DNA of 64,000 nt from Herpomyces periplanetae. Taxonomy: Eukaryota; Ascomycota; Laboulbeniomycetes; Herpomycetales; Herpomycetaceae. This document shows positions 1-11,240 of this stretch, piece after piece (the stretch's first letter is position 1; each line of letters starts with the position of its first letter). A program made the position numbers and the translations under genes. The notes beneath the pieces are model-generated. The model searched no databases. It had not been told where the DNA came from and saw only the letters and a list, made by a program, of their open reading frames with translations. The stretch lies in assembly GCA_009733715.1 (NCBI GenBank), contig WMKJ01000022.1, positions 85,481-149,480 of the forward strand, in the 5' to 3' direction.

Positions 1-524
1 TATGCTGAAGAATGGCATGAGAAGGATACAGAGCGGAAGGAGAAGGAGGCTGAACTAGATGGCTTGCGCAGTCAAGTTTCGCTGCAATCAACGCAGATTC
101 GACAACTTGAGGAACGAGTGGAAACAAGTGATCGAGAACACGTTGAAGCAGCATCGCAACTTGTGCGTCTTCAGGTTGACCATGCTAAGCTATTGGACAC
201 CAATGAAGCATTGCAATGTAAAGTGGAAGAGTTGCAAAAAGTGGTAGATTCACATGATGTGCAAATGGAACGGAACTTTAAGGAAGAATTGGACGCGGTG
301 TTGGCACGAAATACAGACGTTTACAATGAAAATCATCAACTCCAAGAGCAGTTAAGGGAGATGGAACGGGAGTTGGTAGAGTCGAAAATGAAGTGGGCGC
401 AGGTAAGATTATTTGAGGTGGGGACGTAGAATGGGAGCTAACGTTTAAACGATAGGTTAATACGGAATATGAAAGTCTAAAGCAAAAGTGGAATAGCATT
501 TTGAACATTGTAGAATCATCATGA
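1..524 (+). CDS. Coiled-coil protein, C-terminal part (5' end outside window)
   Basis: The reading frame is open from base 1. It codes for a charged, Glu/Gln/Lys/Leu-rich sequence with heptad-like spacing, so the visible 156 or so residues are almost certainly a long alpha-helical coiled coil. Exon 1 runs to 402. An intron at 403-455 (53 bp, GTAAGA donor, GCTAAC branch site, TAG acceptor, phase 0) joins it to a short last exon, 456-524, ending in TGA. The exon join keeps the helix going (MKWAQ then VNTEYESLKQKW). There is no catalytic motif in the visible part. The protein could be a Rab-GAP tail, a golgin or a cytoskeletal linker; the sequence does not decide between them. The call as a real gene rests on the open frame, heptads and clean intron. 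Confidence 0.7.
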
Positions 525-1875
525 AACAGTCCTGGATATTAGCGAAGAAGTTTTTGGAATTATTACAAATTTTGTATTTACGCGGGGGAGTCACAAGGTG
601 AGGGCAAGACTGTGAAATAGGAAAGAATATATGTTGTAAAGAACTAGTGTTTATTATGTCTGGGACCAAAAGCTTGAAATTAAGAAGTATGATGTTTATG
701 GAAGGGTGGATGGTAGTATATTGAGGAGCGGGAGATCGAAGAGTGTGATCGCCAGCTGAATCGGTGAGGGCAGGGGAAGGGGGGGAACCGGGGGTGGTGA
801 AGTTAAGTCGGGGCGCAGTACGCGAGGAAGGGATGCGACTGACGGGGTTCCACGATGCCAATGGGGACGCCGTAGGAAGTGTGCGCTGTATGTAGCGCCC
901 CGTTTAATATTTATCTGGCTATCAGGACACACGAGTGTACACTTAGCCGGGAAAATCTGAATACTTATCCAAGATGGCGATATGGGCGGGCGAAGGAAAG
1001 GTTGGGAAGTTAACGGGAAACGTTGACGGGCAAATGCTAAGCCGTCTAAGGTACAATAACCTGGAAAAAGCGTACATGAAGGCGGACCAAAGCCACAAGT
1101 AAAACTGAAGAAATATATCAAGTACACGGGAGAAAATGTTTGACTATTGAGGCGTAGAACAAGAGTGCAAAGTAAAGCAAGCAGGCAAGAGGGTTAGAAG
1201 TGTACATGGCCATAACGACCGCAGGAAGTGATGGAATGCCCTAAAGCATTAAAGATTTGCGCGGAGCGTTAACGACAATAGGACACGGGATGAAATGGGG
1301 ACAGTTTGGCGAGCTGGGTGTCGTGAAGGAAGAGGGGGGAGAAGGAAGTGTAGAAAGGTAACATTAAGGATGAAGTAGAGGTAAAAAGGGCACGCGTGAG
1401 TAGAAGCAACGGGGACTCTGGTAGATTGGCCTTGTAAAAGTCGCCCCGAGCTGGGGAATGGTTGGCGGAGGCACACTACTGGAACTATGCAAACAGAAAT
1501 GGGTTAGCGGATGAACGCACGAGAGAATCAGATTCAAGGGGTACGTGACGAAGAGATTGACGGGGGGCGGATGACAACCAGTTGATGGGGATGTATACTG
1601 ACGAGACAGGAGTAGAGCGATATTATGATGATTGGAATGTGGAGTTCCATCTGGCGGAGCGAGCGGGAGCGAAGTAGAATAAGTGTTCTGGGGGACTAAT
1701 GGGTTTGCGATGTGAGCAGAGGAAGTGGGCGAGGCGACAGAAGCCGGATGGCCATGTCTTCGAATTCGAACGTTTGGCTAAAGGGAAATCGGGTAACAGG
1801 GAGTGGGAGAGTCGTGAAGCGGAAGGGCGCATTGATTTGGGAGCTAAGGCCTAAGCGTCGAGTCCGGGAGCAAAA
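525..1875. other. Purine-rich gap between two convergent gene ends
   Basis: About 1.35 kb separates the 3' end of the coiled-coil gene from the 3' end of the Far1-like gene. The + strand is strongly G/A-rich (many AAGG, GGAAG and GGGAGA runs). Open frames here are only the pyrimidine-rich complement read as Ser/Pro/Leu, and none has a recognisable domain. In this window such asymmetry usually marks the upstream leader of a minus-strand gene, yet no such gene starts to the left. I see no protein gene. Confidence 0.5.
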
Positions 1876-4800
1876 TTAATCGCGCGGACTGGAGGCTTTC
1901 AATTCATTGTAAGCGGAAGTATCCGCATCACCATTCGAGTTCCCAATAACGGGGCGAGCCCATATTTGCTCGAGCTTTGAGCGCAGCGTAAAGGCGCGTT
2001 GACTGCGAATAACACAAATGGCCTGGAAAACGGCTTTTCGAGCATCTCTCTCGAAGACAAGTGGGTGCAGAATCCACTCCAGAGCGCATTCAACTTCGGT
2101 GCGTAGAGCAAAAATTATATCGCGGTTCAAAACTCCATCGAGAGATGCAGCTACGGCGTGAGCGTGGGATCGCAATACGCCAGAGCTCTTGTTAGCGGCA
2201 TCATCACCATTAATACTGGGCGCAGCACCGTTAACTCTAACGTCGGAATTATGGACAGAGTTACAGCCCAAGCTGGCGCGTCCACTGTCAAGTTTATCGG
2301 GATAGAATTCATTAAGCACAGTCTGCATTCCGCTCAGTAGCCATGATGCCATTTCGTGCTGGCCTTTGGTGACCAATTTTAAGGCTTTCCAAAGAGTGTC
2401 GGCCGTTAACAGCTCAATTCTACGTTGTAATACGGCGGGTTGCATCAACGTCCGTTTGACACACACTTCCGGAGGTTTGTCTTGCGTCGTTATCACCGAC
2501 TCCTCCGTTGCGTTGTTATTATTCTCGCTATCCTTCTTAACAGCTTCTTCACTTGTATCCTGGCCTGGTGCATCACTCGACTTTGCATCCGTGCGGACAG
2601 GGGGATCGTGAGAATTCGCGTCCCCGTCGGTGATGGCTATGGTCAGCAAAGTGGGACGAGTTCGCTGTTTACCATGTCCTTTTCTTGATACACCGTTATA
2701 AACAACCTCAGCCTGTAATAGAGGTATTTCATTGCCCAGAGCAAAACCATCCCCATCCTCCTGTTCAGTTAATCCACTTAGCTCTTGTAATTCCGACACC
2801 AATAATCCCCAGGATGACGATTCCGATTCACAAGAAGCAGTATGTTTGGCGGAAACTCGATCGGCCAAATTGACATGCAATTGGACTAAAATATCACGCT
2901 TTTCACCAAACCATAAATTTCCCAAATCGATTTCACCCCAGCGACCATCTTTTTTACATATTAACGTTTCACCTTCCCCGAGAATCCTATCGAATTGCAC
3001 AGGTGATGCATCCGGCACTCGAAGGCATAACCGAGCATCAAGATGTGACGTTGCTTTAACTGTTCGAATACACCCCGCTAAACAATCCGGTAGCATCATC
3101 CAATCATTAATGTACGTGTAGCTACCCTTGCTCTGGCCTCCTAGTTCCATTAATGTGTTTGGGATGTGAGCCAACCCCAGCCCAAACGTGTGAATTGCAA
3201 CATGTTCTTCGTTTGCCCAACTGGTCACCGTATTTAAATAATCTGTATCGACGGTCGGTGAATCGGATATAACAAGCAAAACCGAGATATCTCCCCTGGT
3301 ACTGCGTTGATCTAATAGATCTAATGCACCCCGTACTCCCTCTACTACATCACCTAGCACACCTTTGGGACTCATTGGCCGCAAAGATTCCAAGACGGTA
3401 TTCCATCCATCCCATTCACCTCCAACTAATCGTACCACTGAATTACTCTCTCTACTTCCTCCAAACCCTACCAAGCCCATTCTATCCCTATCACCCAGAA
3501 TTCGCGTAATTCTTCGTAATGTATCACATAACACCGTTAACTTTAAGCCTTGCATCGATGATAATAGGGGCACGACTACCACTACGTCCAATGATGTACC
3601 GGGAAACTCAGAATCGCCGTTTCGCTCCATCACACCTCTCACTGACAATGCTTGCGAATTTTGTCCTTGATTTACCAACTCCACACCATCTGCCACACCC
3701 GCTGGCGAAGCAATTGATCCACATTCTTCGATTGACCCATTTTCATGCGCTGTGGTAGTTTCAAGTTTTCCGTTAACCTCTTGATCATTATCTCCATTAC
3801 CCTTCGGCTTTAAAGTTGGTGATTTCATTAAATTTAAAAGTTCATTTCTCCACTGTGCCATTTTCGCAAAACTTGAAAATTTCATGTGAAATGTAGGAAG
3901 TTCCTCTACACATAGCACTAAGGTTAACACAGGCTCATCATTTTCTAGGCATAAGTGTTAGAATTAGCATCACCTAAGTTTGATAGTTTGCATAAATAAA
4001 TTAACTTAACCAACCTTGGGAAATGTTAACACCCTTCACGTGCCGACGCAGAATTGACCCTTTAAGTGTACATCCTACACCAGTCATGGATTTCCCGTCA
4101 GCGGAAACTCCGCTCACCGTTGTGTCGGTAACTTGGGTAGGTCTCGATGACGAGGTACTCGAACGTCGCTCTCGTACGCAAATTAACATCTCTGTAAACA
4201 GGTAACATTCCAAATTTTGCCAGGTATGCTGATTCTTGCCTACACGAACCTTGTCATACAAGCGAAGCTGTCCGAATCGATAAAAATCTAGTCCATGCCA
4301 ATTATCCACTCGTTTTATTAATTGTTTTGTTATAGCATCACCGTTTTCTAATGCTAGTGCTGAAGGACCGGATTCGCCATTTTTTGATATGTCTATATCG
4401 GATCGTTGCTGTTCGATATTTGGTCCATTCTCACTGGGTTCCACAGGCTCGGCTGATGAGTAAATGCTAGCATTTTCGTTAATCCTGCTGTGCGCTTCCT
4501 TCAATTTAGGCACTTCCACCGTTACCAAGCATGTAATGGTGTGTTGAGTTTGTTGTTTATTGATCGTTAAATACTCGCTTTGTAGAGATACCGAGGGCGG
4601 TGGAGGCAGTGGATGTAAGCACTCGCATCGCGCAACATTATGTACAGTGGATGACGTCACGTCTGAGCCGTGATACTCTGAATCGTTTCGTTTATTATAT
4701 CGACTACCTTCAGATATTTCTGGTAACATGCCATTAGTGACAACACTACCATTTCGTGTTACTGATTGACAATAATCTAGCTGTGGTGTAGTAGAATGTG

Positions 4801-5320
4801 ATTTTCCACGCGTTAAGCTGTACCCTGACTCGCGTCGCGACCCATGTAAACTGATTGTACTTTCTGCATCTCCAGTAGGGCGGGAGGACCAAGGCTCGCT
4901 GGCCGAAGTTGCCAAATTATTCGTTATTGAGGCAACAGGGCTATCATTTTTTTGGTTATTACGCAGGAGAGTGGTGAATTTTTCTGGTAAATGGTAACAC
5001 GAATTAGATATAGGAAGCGATATTTGGGTACACAATGAGTGTATTAGTGAGAGGTAATACATACCGAGATTGGTAACACTGCCATTTCGATTGGCGTCTA
5101 AACGGAAAGGAGTGTCACACGCAGGACATTCTTGAGCTTCATAGTCACGAATGTATTCGTATAGACAAGCTTCATGAGTGACATGACCGCAGTATAGTTG
5201 CAGAACTCGTTCACCACGCAATTTCAGCTGGGGTGGTTCTTCACAGATAACGCAGGCAGAGCCGACAATAGTCCTATCACGTCGGGGTCTCGTTCGTTCA
5301 TTATTCAAGACATTGGACAT
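1876..5320 (-). CDS. FAR1: RING-PH-VWA scaffold protein, Far1/Ste5 type
   Basis: Likely mating/pheromone MAP-kinase scaffold. CDS exons: 5320-5065, 4983-4015 and 3944-1876 (1097 residues; 1124 if the small intron is kept). Residues 23-68 form a RING-H2 finger (C23, C26, C44, H46, H49, C52, C65, C68), the domain that binds G-beta in Ste5/Far1. A PH domain spans roughly residues 310-440 and is cut by the 70-bp intron 3945-4014 (GTTGGT donor, TTCTAAC branch site); its last helix (FAKMAQWRNELL) lies in the next exon. A von Willebrand A-like fold follows at about 525-705, with no DxSxS metal site, as in Ste5. The acidic Asn/Ser linker and helical C-terminus are unassigned. In known biology, Ste5 and Far1 share the RING, PH and VWA order. 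Assignment rests on this domain order, not on alignment. A generic RING-VWA ubiquitin ligase is the alternative. Confidence 0.78.
4984..5064 (-). other. Probable 81-nt in-frame intron of the Far1-like gene
   Basis: GTATGT donor after CTCG and a TTACCAG acceptor, both in phase 1. The segment is exactly 27 codons with no stop, so splicing or retention both keep the frame. Read as protein it is hydrophobic and unlike its Ser/Asn-rich surroundings, which favours an intron just after the RING finger. Confidence 0.6.
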
Positions 5321-7262
5321 TGCTCGAGAGGATGAGGCCAGTACAAGTCACCATGAAAAGTATTCAACGTTTCGCAAGCTACCGTTGACCGACAAAAACT
5401 TAACGTAACAGTGTGAGTAATAATAAAAATTGGACATGCAAGTTAACTTGCCAGTAATTAAGTTAAAAGTTAATTTGGAGGTAGGGAGAGGGAGTGCGTA
5501 TATAAAGGCTTAAACGAAGATAGGAGTAAGTTCTGAAGAACGGGTAAAAGGTAAGTAGACGCGTGTGATATCATTAAACAATAAGGCAGTAGTAAAGCTA
5601 ATGTTAAGGTGAAATGTAAGTAGCGAATAAGGAAAGGTAAATTGAACAGGACTGACGATCAAAAGTGAAATGATGGAACAGTAGCGTAGTAGTTAACTAT
5701 TTTGTGTGAACTTTCTTTGAACCGATTAACAATTAAGTGTAAGTGAGAAAGGGTAGACGAGTAGTAAATTGGTTAAATTTAACGTGAAAGAGTGAGACCA
5801 AAAGAAAAATTGAGGCTGAATAGAGAAATTCCAAAATCAGTACCACTATATAACCATCTAACGAACATCTAAAGAGAAAATAGATCACAAAACACACGAG
5901 AAGTCCAAAGCTTCATCCGTGTGCAACTTATATCGTGAAAAACTCTCCCGCAAGCGAGCAAAATCGCCCAAACCGCCGGGGCTGGGTCACGTGGGCTCGG
6001 AGAATTGGCGGGCCGCGCGGGGCCTGGGGCAGGACACGTGACGCGCGGGCAGTTTGGGAAAAATGGATTTTTGGATTAAATTTGGAGTGGAGATGATGGG
6101 TTTGTCGAACGCGCATCCACATCTTACTTGATGGAATGGGGTTCATTAGCCAGTGCTTATCTGGATTATCAAGTATTTTTAGACTGCTGTCATGAACATA
6201 TTTTTTTGGCTTAATTTTTGGGGAAAAGAGCGCGCGCATATACGGGAACTTTACCAAATGTATTGCAACTTCGTGATGTTGACTTGGTTTGGGGTGACAG
6301 TCTAAGTGTTTTTATTTATCAGGAACGAATTATACTCTACCAATATACCCTGGCTATTCCCCTTTATTCAATTGGATCTAGCTTCGAATCAGATTATTTC
6401 ACAGGTACCATGGATTTCCCTTGTTTACACCAAAACTTCGTAAACTCTACACAAAATTTTCATTTTAATACATCAAATCAGTTCTATTGAATAATTAACT
6501 TCTTCACCCGTATGCCTATGCTCATAATCGTGTTGCAAACTTAACGATCATCATTCCATAATTAATTTGTTGTTTAAATTTCCATCTAGTCTGCGCGCTA
6601 ATGTGCCAACGTACGCTTAATTACTATCAACCGCACGCTCAATTATACAGCCGTTAATAGAATTTTAGCCATTGCTCATCCGAATATCTAACCAACAATA
6701 GTGTTAGATAATAAAATAATATGATTGCATGGGGGCGAATTCGCTCTTGGGGATACTCAAATCAACCCGCAAACAGTTGGACTCGTACGCTAAGTTCATT
6801 CTCCTTACCCTTTCTTTGATATACGGAATTGCGCTATTTTTTCTCATAAAACATACATACACCTTCCTTGTTCACGGCAACAAATGATGCGGAACCGGAC
6901 AATCCATTACTTATCCGTATAGATTACCGTTCAATACGCCGTATATTATCCTATAGAGCAGTGTGCTTAATGCTTAATGGATCTCAAGCAAAAACTCAAC
7001 CAAAAGGAGTTAAAGGTATAACGGCCTGTCGCATTATTCAACATCTGTAATCCTTGCCCGAGCGGAGTATGGAGTCGGTGAATGGGAGAACGAGCGTGTA
7101 TATTTTACTACCCAGGCAATGAAATTTAATGCGTTAACACCATCAGATTGTCTTGATTTTTAGTGCAACAGTATCACATGTTACGTAGGACTAACGTAGC
7201 GAGATTCAGTTAATACGTAATGACCAGTTTTCTATGGTATCGTGATGAAGGGGGTAATCCGA
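5321..7262. promoter_or_regulatory. Upstream region of the Far1-like gene, then AT-rich gap
   Basis: From 5460 to 5890 the + strand is purine-rich, i.e. a pyrimidine-rich leader for the minus-strand gene that starts at 5320. A GC-rich block at about 5940-6050 holds two CACGTG hexamers (5988-5993 and 6035-6040) and is the best promoter candidate. From about 6060 to 7262 the sequence is AT-rich with only short frames lacking domains. I see no gene there. Confidence 0.5.
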
Positions 7263-8015
7263 CTACGCACCGAACAGCACGTACTTTAGCTCACTCAGGT
7301 TTCGTAAATCAACCGGACTTAACATTGTCGGAATAAGAAAGTAAACACTTGGGGCCGTTAGTAGTGGTACTAAATAGGGTAAATTAAGGTAAAGTCGGGT
7401 TGTGATAGTCAGTAGTGCTGTGTGATCGGCAAACTGGGGACCGGAGAAAGTGTTTAAAGGAATATTTCTAGAGAGGGGATTGAAGTTCATTGCGTAAACA
7501 ACCAAGATTAGAACGGTACAGATTGTAGCATTTGACCACTTTAGAATTGGTGAAGCAAAAAATTTGTAGAAATCGGGTGTAATATACTTTCCCAGCTCAG
7601 CCTGGTTGGGAGGCTGTTTGAAAGATGAGAGACTGATATTAACACAATCATTAATGGGATCACTGGTTTGAGAGTTTTGTCTTTGTAAGATATGCGCGAT
7701 GAGTTGCCGTGTCGCAAGGCACTGGTAAATAAGTTGCAAAGTGGATAGAACAAGGGAGGAATTAATGAGCGATAGTAGAATAAAATCGGAAAAACGATGA
7801 CGGGGTAATGCCAGAAAAGTTAATGAGATAATAATGAGAAAAGATGGCGGTAAAAAACAAAGAATGAAGGAAGCACGAGAGCTTAATTGAGCATCACCGA
7901 GTGCCATTCGTTGTATCAACTGCGTCTGCTCTTCACTGCAATAATTGATGGAGGTGTCGGAAGGTTCAGGTAGGTCAATCCAACCGCTGTAACGTAGACG
8001 AAGATTTCTGCTCAT
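7263..8015 (-). CDS. Unknown membrane protein with about four transmembrane helices
   Basis: Single-exon frame of 250 residues. The ATG at 8015 is chosen over an upstream in-frame TTG because the intervening codons come from a simple GAT repeat. Four hydrophobic stretches lie at about residues 48-68 (ILCFLPPSFLIIISLTFLAL), 76-97, 165-185 (ICTVLILVVYAMNF) and 206-232. A polar N-terminus precedes them. The loop after helix 2 is Gln/Ser-rich. There is no cleavable signal peptide and no motif I recognise. The compact two-pairs-of-helices plan resembles small ER or organelle membrane proteins, but family membership is unknown. Its promoter faces that of eL43 across 1.7 kb. Reality as a gene is supported by length, hydrophobic periodicity and a perfect CACGTG palindrome 0.7 kb upstream. 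Confidence 0.6.
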   Translation of the reverse strand: MSRNLRLRYSGWIDLPEPSDTSINYCSEEQTQLIQRMALGDAQLSSRASFILCFLPPSFLIIISLTFLALPRHRFSDFILLSLINSSLVLSTLQLIYQCLATRQLIAHILQRQNSQTSDPINDCVNISLSSFKQPPNQAELGKYITPDFYKFFASPILKWSNATICTVLILVVYAMNFNPLSRNIPLNTFSGPQFADHTALLTITTRLYLNLPYLVPLLTAPSVYFLIPTMLSPVDLRNLSELKYVLFGA

Positions 8016-9733
8016 GATGGATGATGATGATGATACAACGATAACCAAGAGGAGCTAACACGGGCATGTCAATTGAATAAATTGTAAAAACAAATCATGT
8101 AATAAGTAAGGCTTACCGGGACACTTAGTAGTAATGAATGAATGAATGGAGACGTTGGGGGTTATGGTGTGTAAAATGCCAACTTTAATTCAAGGAAAAT
8201 GTAAGAGAGAAAAGTAGCCTTTAAGGCATATTACAATGCAAATGTAGTGTAATGTTTCATATACGTATTGATAAAGTTTCGGGCAAGATTCCGGAATTGT
8301 GGGATGGCATGAATGTTCTGAAGAGAGGGTAAAAAACGGGGGAAAGGGTAAGAGGTAACGTGTATCAACGGGGAATTAACCCGGTTGGAAGTTCATATTA
8401 ACATGATTAAACGAGTTTATAGAGTAAATTATAAGATATATAGAATTAATAGCTATTAGAGAATATTTTCATGTTGTAACTCAACATATAGTTAAACCGT
8501 TAAGCTCAGCTAATGATAAATTAGATTTATACGTATGAATAACTCTAAGCGAAGTTTAATATAATAATAGATAAATACGGAAAAAAAAGGTAATGCCAAA
8601 GAAAATATTTACTAAAGAAACTTCCCGATAATATTAAATTTTCAAGTAAAAAAATCCCGCGCCCTGAGAACCTGAATTATCGCGATGTCAAACTTGAAAA
8701 TCGAAAAAGTCCGCACGGCCAATTTATTTTCCGGAATGGTCACGTGACCATAGTGGGAGGGTTTGGTTAGGGAGAGTTTGGGGGAAGAATGGGAGAAATG
8801 GGAGAATGGAGATGGCAGAAGGGTATACAGGTTTAGAGGCAAGGGAGAAAAGGATAGGATTTGTCACGGTAAAAATATAAAAGATAAGGGATGGGAGTAG
8901 AAATGAATTGGTTCGAGGGAGGTTTCGGTGATCGGACCAGAATTACACAGGTATGACATGGAATGGGTGTTTACGTTAAAAACTATGCAACGGCGATAAC
9001 GTAGAGCGTTTTAGATTTGATGTAGAGTAAGATGAAGTTATTAAGCCAGATAATAAGATGGGCAATGGAATCTTAAAGAACCGCGAATATGTTGATTATA
9101 CAAGTTTAGAATGAGTGGACCAAGTAAGCGGTCAAGATGGGTATATTACCGGTCAAAGCAAGGACTAGGATGACGATGACGTAGAAATGGATAAAGGTAG
9201 GGGTTAAATTGACGAATTAGCCAGGAAGAACAATGTCTTGAATTTGAAAAGTTAAGTTTTGGGGTTTGAATGATATAAGTTAAGTAAAGGTAAGTAAAAT
9301 ATTCGAAAAACTAGGATCATAGGCCTAGAGTGCCAATCTTACAATAGGGAAAAGATCGGGATAAAATGGGAAATGTACTTAGATTCATGGAATAAGTTGA
9401 GACAAACCTCACGGACACTAAAAGGAATTGACCCACGATAACCAAGTTGAATTTAAAACGTAAAAACTTTCTTTATCCACGCCTGGTCCAACTCGCGCAA
9501 AACTTCCAAATAAGTTACGGATCAACTAAATTCCGAGCTTACTAAGAGCTCACGTGGGGCCACACGAGAAAACGGATTTTGGCGAGGTGAAAAGCGAAAT
9601 TTGGAGATGTCGGCTTGTCGAGGTTAGAGGGAATTGATTAAAAGAGGGATTTGGCGGATTGTTGGACGCGATTAAATATATTTGGCAAACGTGGGATTGG
9701 TGTTTAATTTTATGTGGGATTACTGTGAACAAG
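8016..9733. promoter_or_regulatory. Divergent promoter region between a membrane-protein gene and eL43
   Basis: No protein frame is convincing here. The part near 8640-8900 is purine-rich on + and contains the palindrome at 8736-8751. A second CACGTG at 9551-9556 lies 180 bp before the eL43 start codon. The middle (9000-9450) is AT-rich without visible structure. Confidence 0.5.
8736..8751. promoter_or_regulatory. Perfect 16-bp palindrome with CACGTG core
   Basis: ATGGTCACGTGACCAT reads the same on both strands. TCACGTGA-type sites are bound by basic helix-loop-helix factors such as Cbf1-type proteins in fungi. It sits 0.7 kb upstream of the membrane-protein gene starting at 8015. Binding is inferred. 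Confidence 0.55.
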
Positions 9734-10323
9734 ATGAGTAAACGAACTAAGAGTAAGTACACATTGTTTCATGTGTGTGTGGAAGTCGAGGTGTATTTCT
9801 GGTAATGTGAAATTTAACCACGATGTTGTATTCTAGAGGTTGGCGTTACGGGAAAATATGGCACTCGGTAAGTAAAATTTTAAGGGTTTACCGAGCATCT
9901 CTGGGCAATATTGTTCAGGGTTAAGGGAAAACGTTCAAACTTATGATCCATTCGTTGACTGGCACATAATTCCGCGGGAAATATACACAAAAGTGACTAT
10001 GAATTGCTGACTCCAACAATTTAGTTATGGTGCGTCTCTACGAAAGCAGGTAAAGAAAATGGAAATATCGCAGCACGCTCGGTATCCATGCTCGTTTTGT
10101 GGCAAATGTTCAGTGAAGCGTAAAGCCGTGGGGATTTGGCATTGCCGATCTTGCAATAAATCAGTCGCGGGAGGTGCATGGACAGTATCGTAAGTAGTTT
10201 TGTGATGGAGATGATGGCTGTGAGTTTTTAATTAACGCAAGAACTAATACACGACTCAGAACCCCATCAGCAGTAGCGTTTCGGTCTACCATACGTCGGT
10301 TGCGTGAAATTGGTGAAGTTTAA
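9734..10323 (+). CDS. RPL43: 60S ribosomal protein eL43 (L37Ae), four exons
   Basis: Structural protein of the large ribosomal subunit. Exons are 9734-9752, 9837-9867, 10025-10189 and 10260-10323, giving 92 residues, the family's usual length. Introns are 84, 157 and 70 bp, all GT-AG with GTAAGT donors. The protein begins [19 protein letters not shown] and ends [12 protein letters not shown], matching the family from end to end; residue 2 is Ser instead of the usual Ala. The zinc-ribbon cysteines are present as CSFC and CRSC. The first two exons are only 19 and 31 bases, so no long open frame reveals the gene. CACGTG lies 180 bp upstream. The call is secure because every junction restores a conserved family sequence. 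Confidence 0.97.
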
Positions 10324-11240
10324 GGAAGCATATACAAAGCGTGCCATTTGTCAATGTGGTAGTTTAGAAGTGTAACAATTCAACGAATTTCATCTCATTA
10401 ATTTAATCCAGTTTAAATCATGGTGTGTGTGTGTGCACTACTTGGACTAAATGTTGATGGAGTAGAGAATCCCTTGACGACAAATTATTGACGCAGACGC
10501 AGATGCGCGCGCAAGTACGAGTGTGAGTTTAAGCGCTCATATGCAGATGCGTGTACGATCGTAAGCGACTGAAAGAACATTTGACTTTTTGGGTTAACAT
10601 GGTTTTCAAAATGTACGAGACAACGAGGTTACCACTTGAGAGCCGAACGACGGGACAAACGTGCGTGCGTGCGTGCGTGCATGCGTACATGCATGCAAGA
10701 GAGCGCGCGCGCGCGCGCAGAATTTCAGAGACATCCAAACTCAGAGCACATGGAATGATTCGTGGTTGGTAATTTGAGCAGATGGTAAAATAAGATTTTA
10801 TCAAATGACAAGGCGGATCGCAAAAGCAAGAAAAAATGATAAGCGATTTTCGTTAATATTTATGCGAGAAAAAAGGTCGACTTCCGAACGAGGATTCCAT
10901 TTAAACATTGCGTGGCCTACCTACGATTGGATTCTGACATGCCGACTGGTTTCTCACGTTAACTTGTCCTATATGCTTATTTTTGCGATTGAAAGAACGG
11001 TTCCCGGCCCAGTTTAACGCATGCGAAGGACGCAGATCCTTAGTTTGGACTAAGTGCTAGGTGTACGCACAAATCCTACGAAAATCACGATTTGGCGTAC
11101 TCGTTAACTCGATATCGAAATTTAGTAAAGATTATTTACGCTTATTCCCGGCGACTTACCATTCCCTTGACTATTTTGGTGATGGTTGGTTAACGGAGCC
11201 GATGCCCATGCTCTGCGGTAACACTTGAACAATTTACATC
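10324..11240. other. Gap between eL43 and the transporter gene
   Basis: Contains the 3' flank of eL43, an alternating purine-pyrimidine repeat and the transporter promoter. Short frames here have no domain. No gene seen. Confidence 0.5.
10661..10719. repeat. Alternating GT/GC microsatellite
   Basis: Tandem GTGC units pass into GCATGC and then a pure CG run of about 18 bases. The strict purine-pyrimidine alternation is the type that can form Z-DNA. Confidence 0.9.

Noticed and set aside
8909-8930. GGTTCGAGGG resembling a tRNA B box
   Set aside because: Lacks the CC at the end of the B box, and no A box or acceptor stem could be paired nearby.
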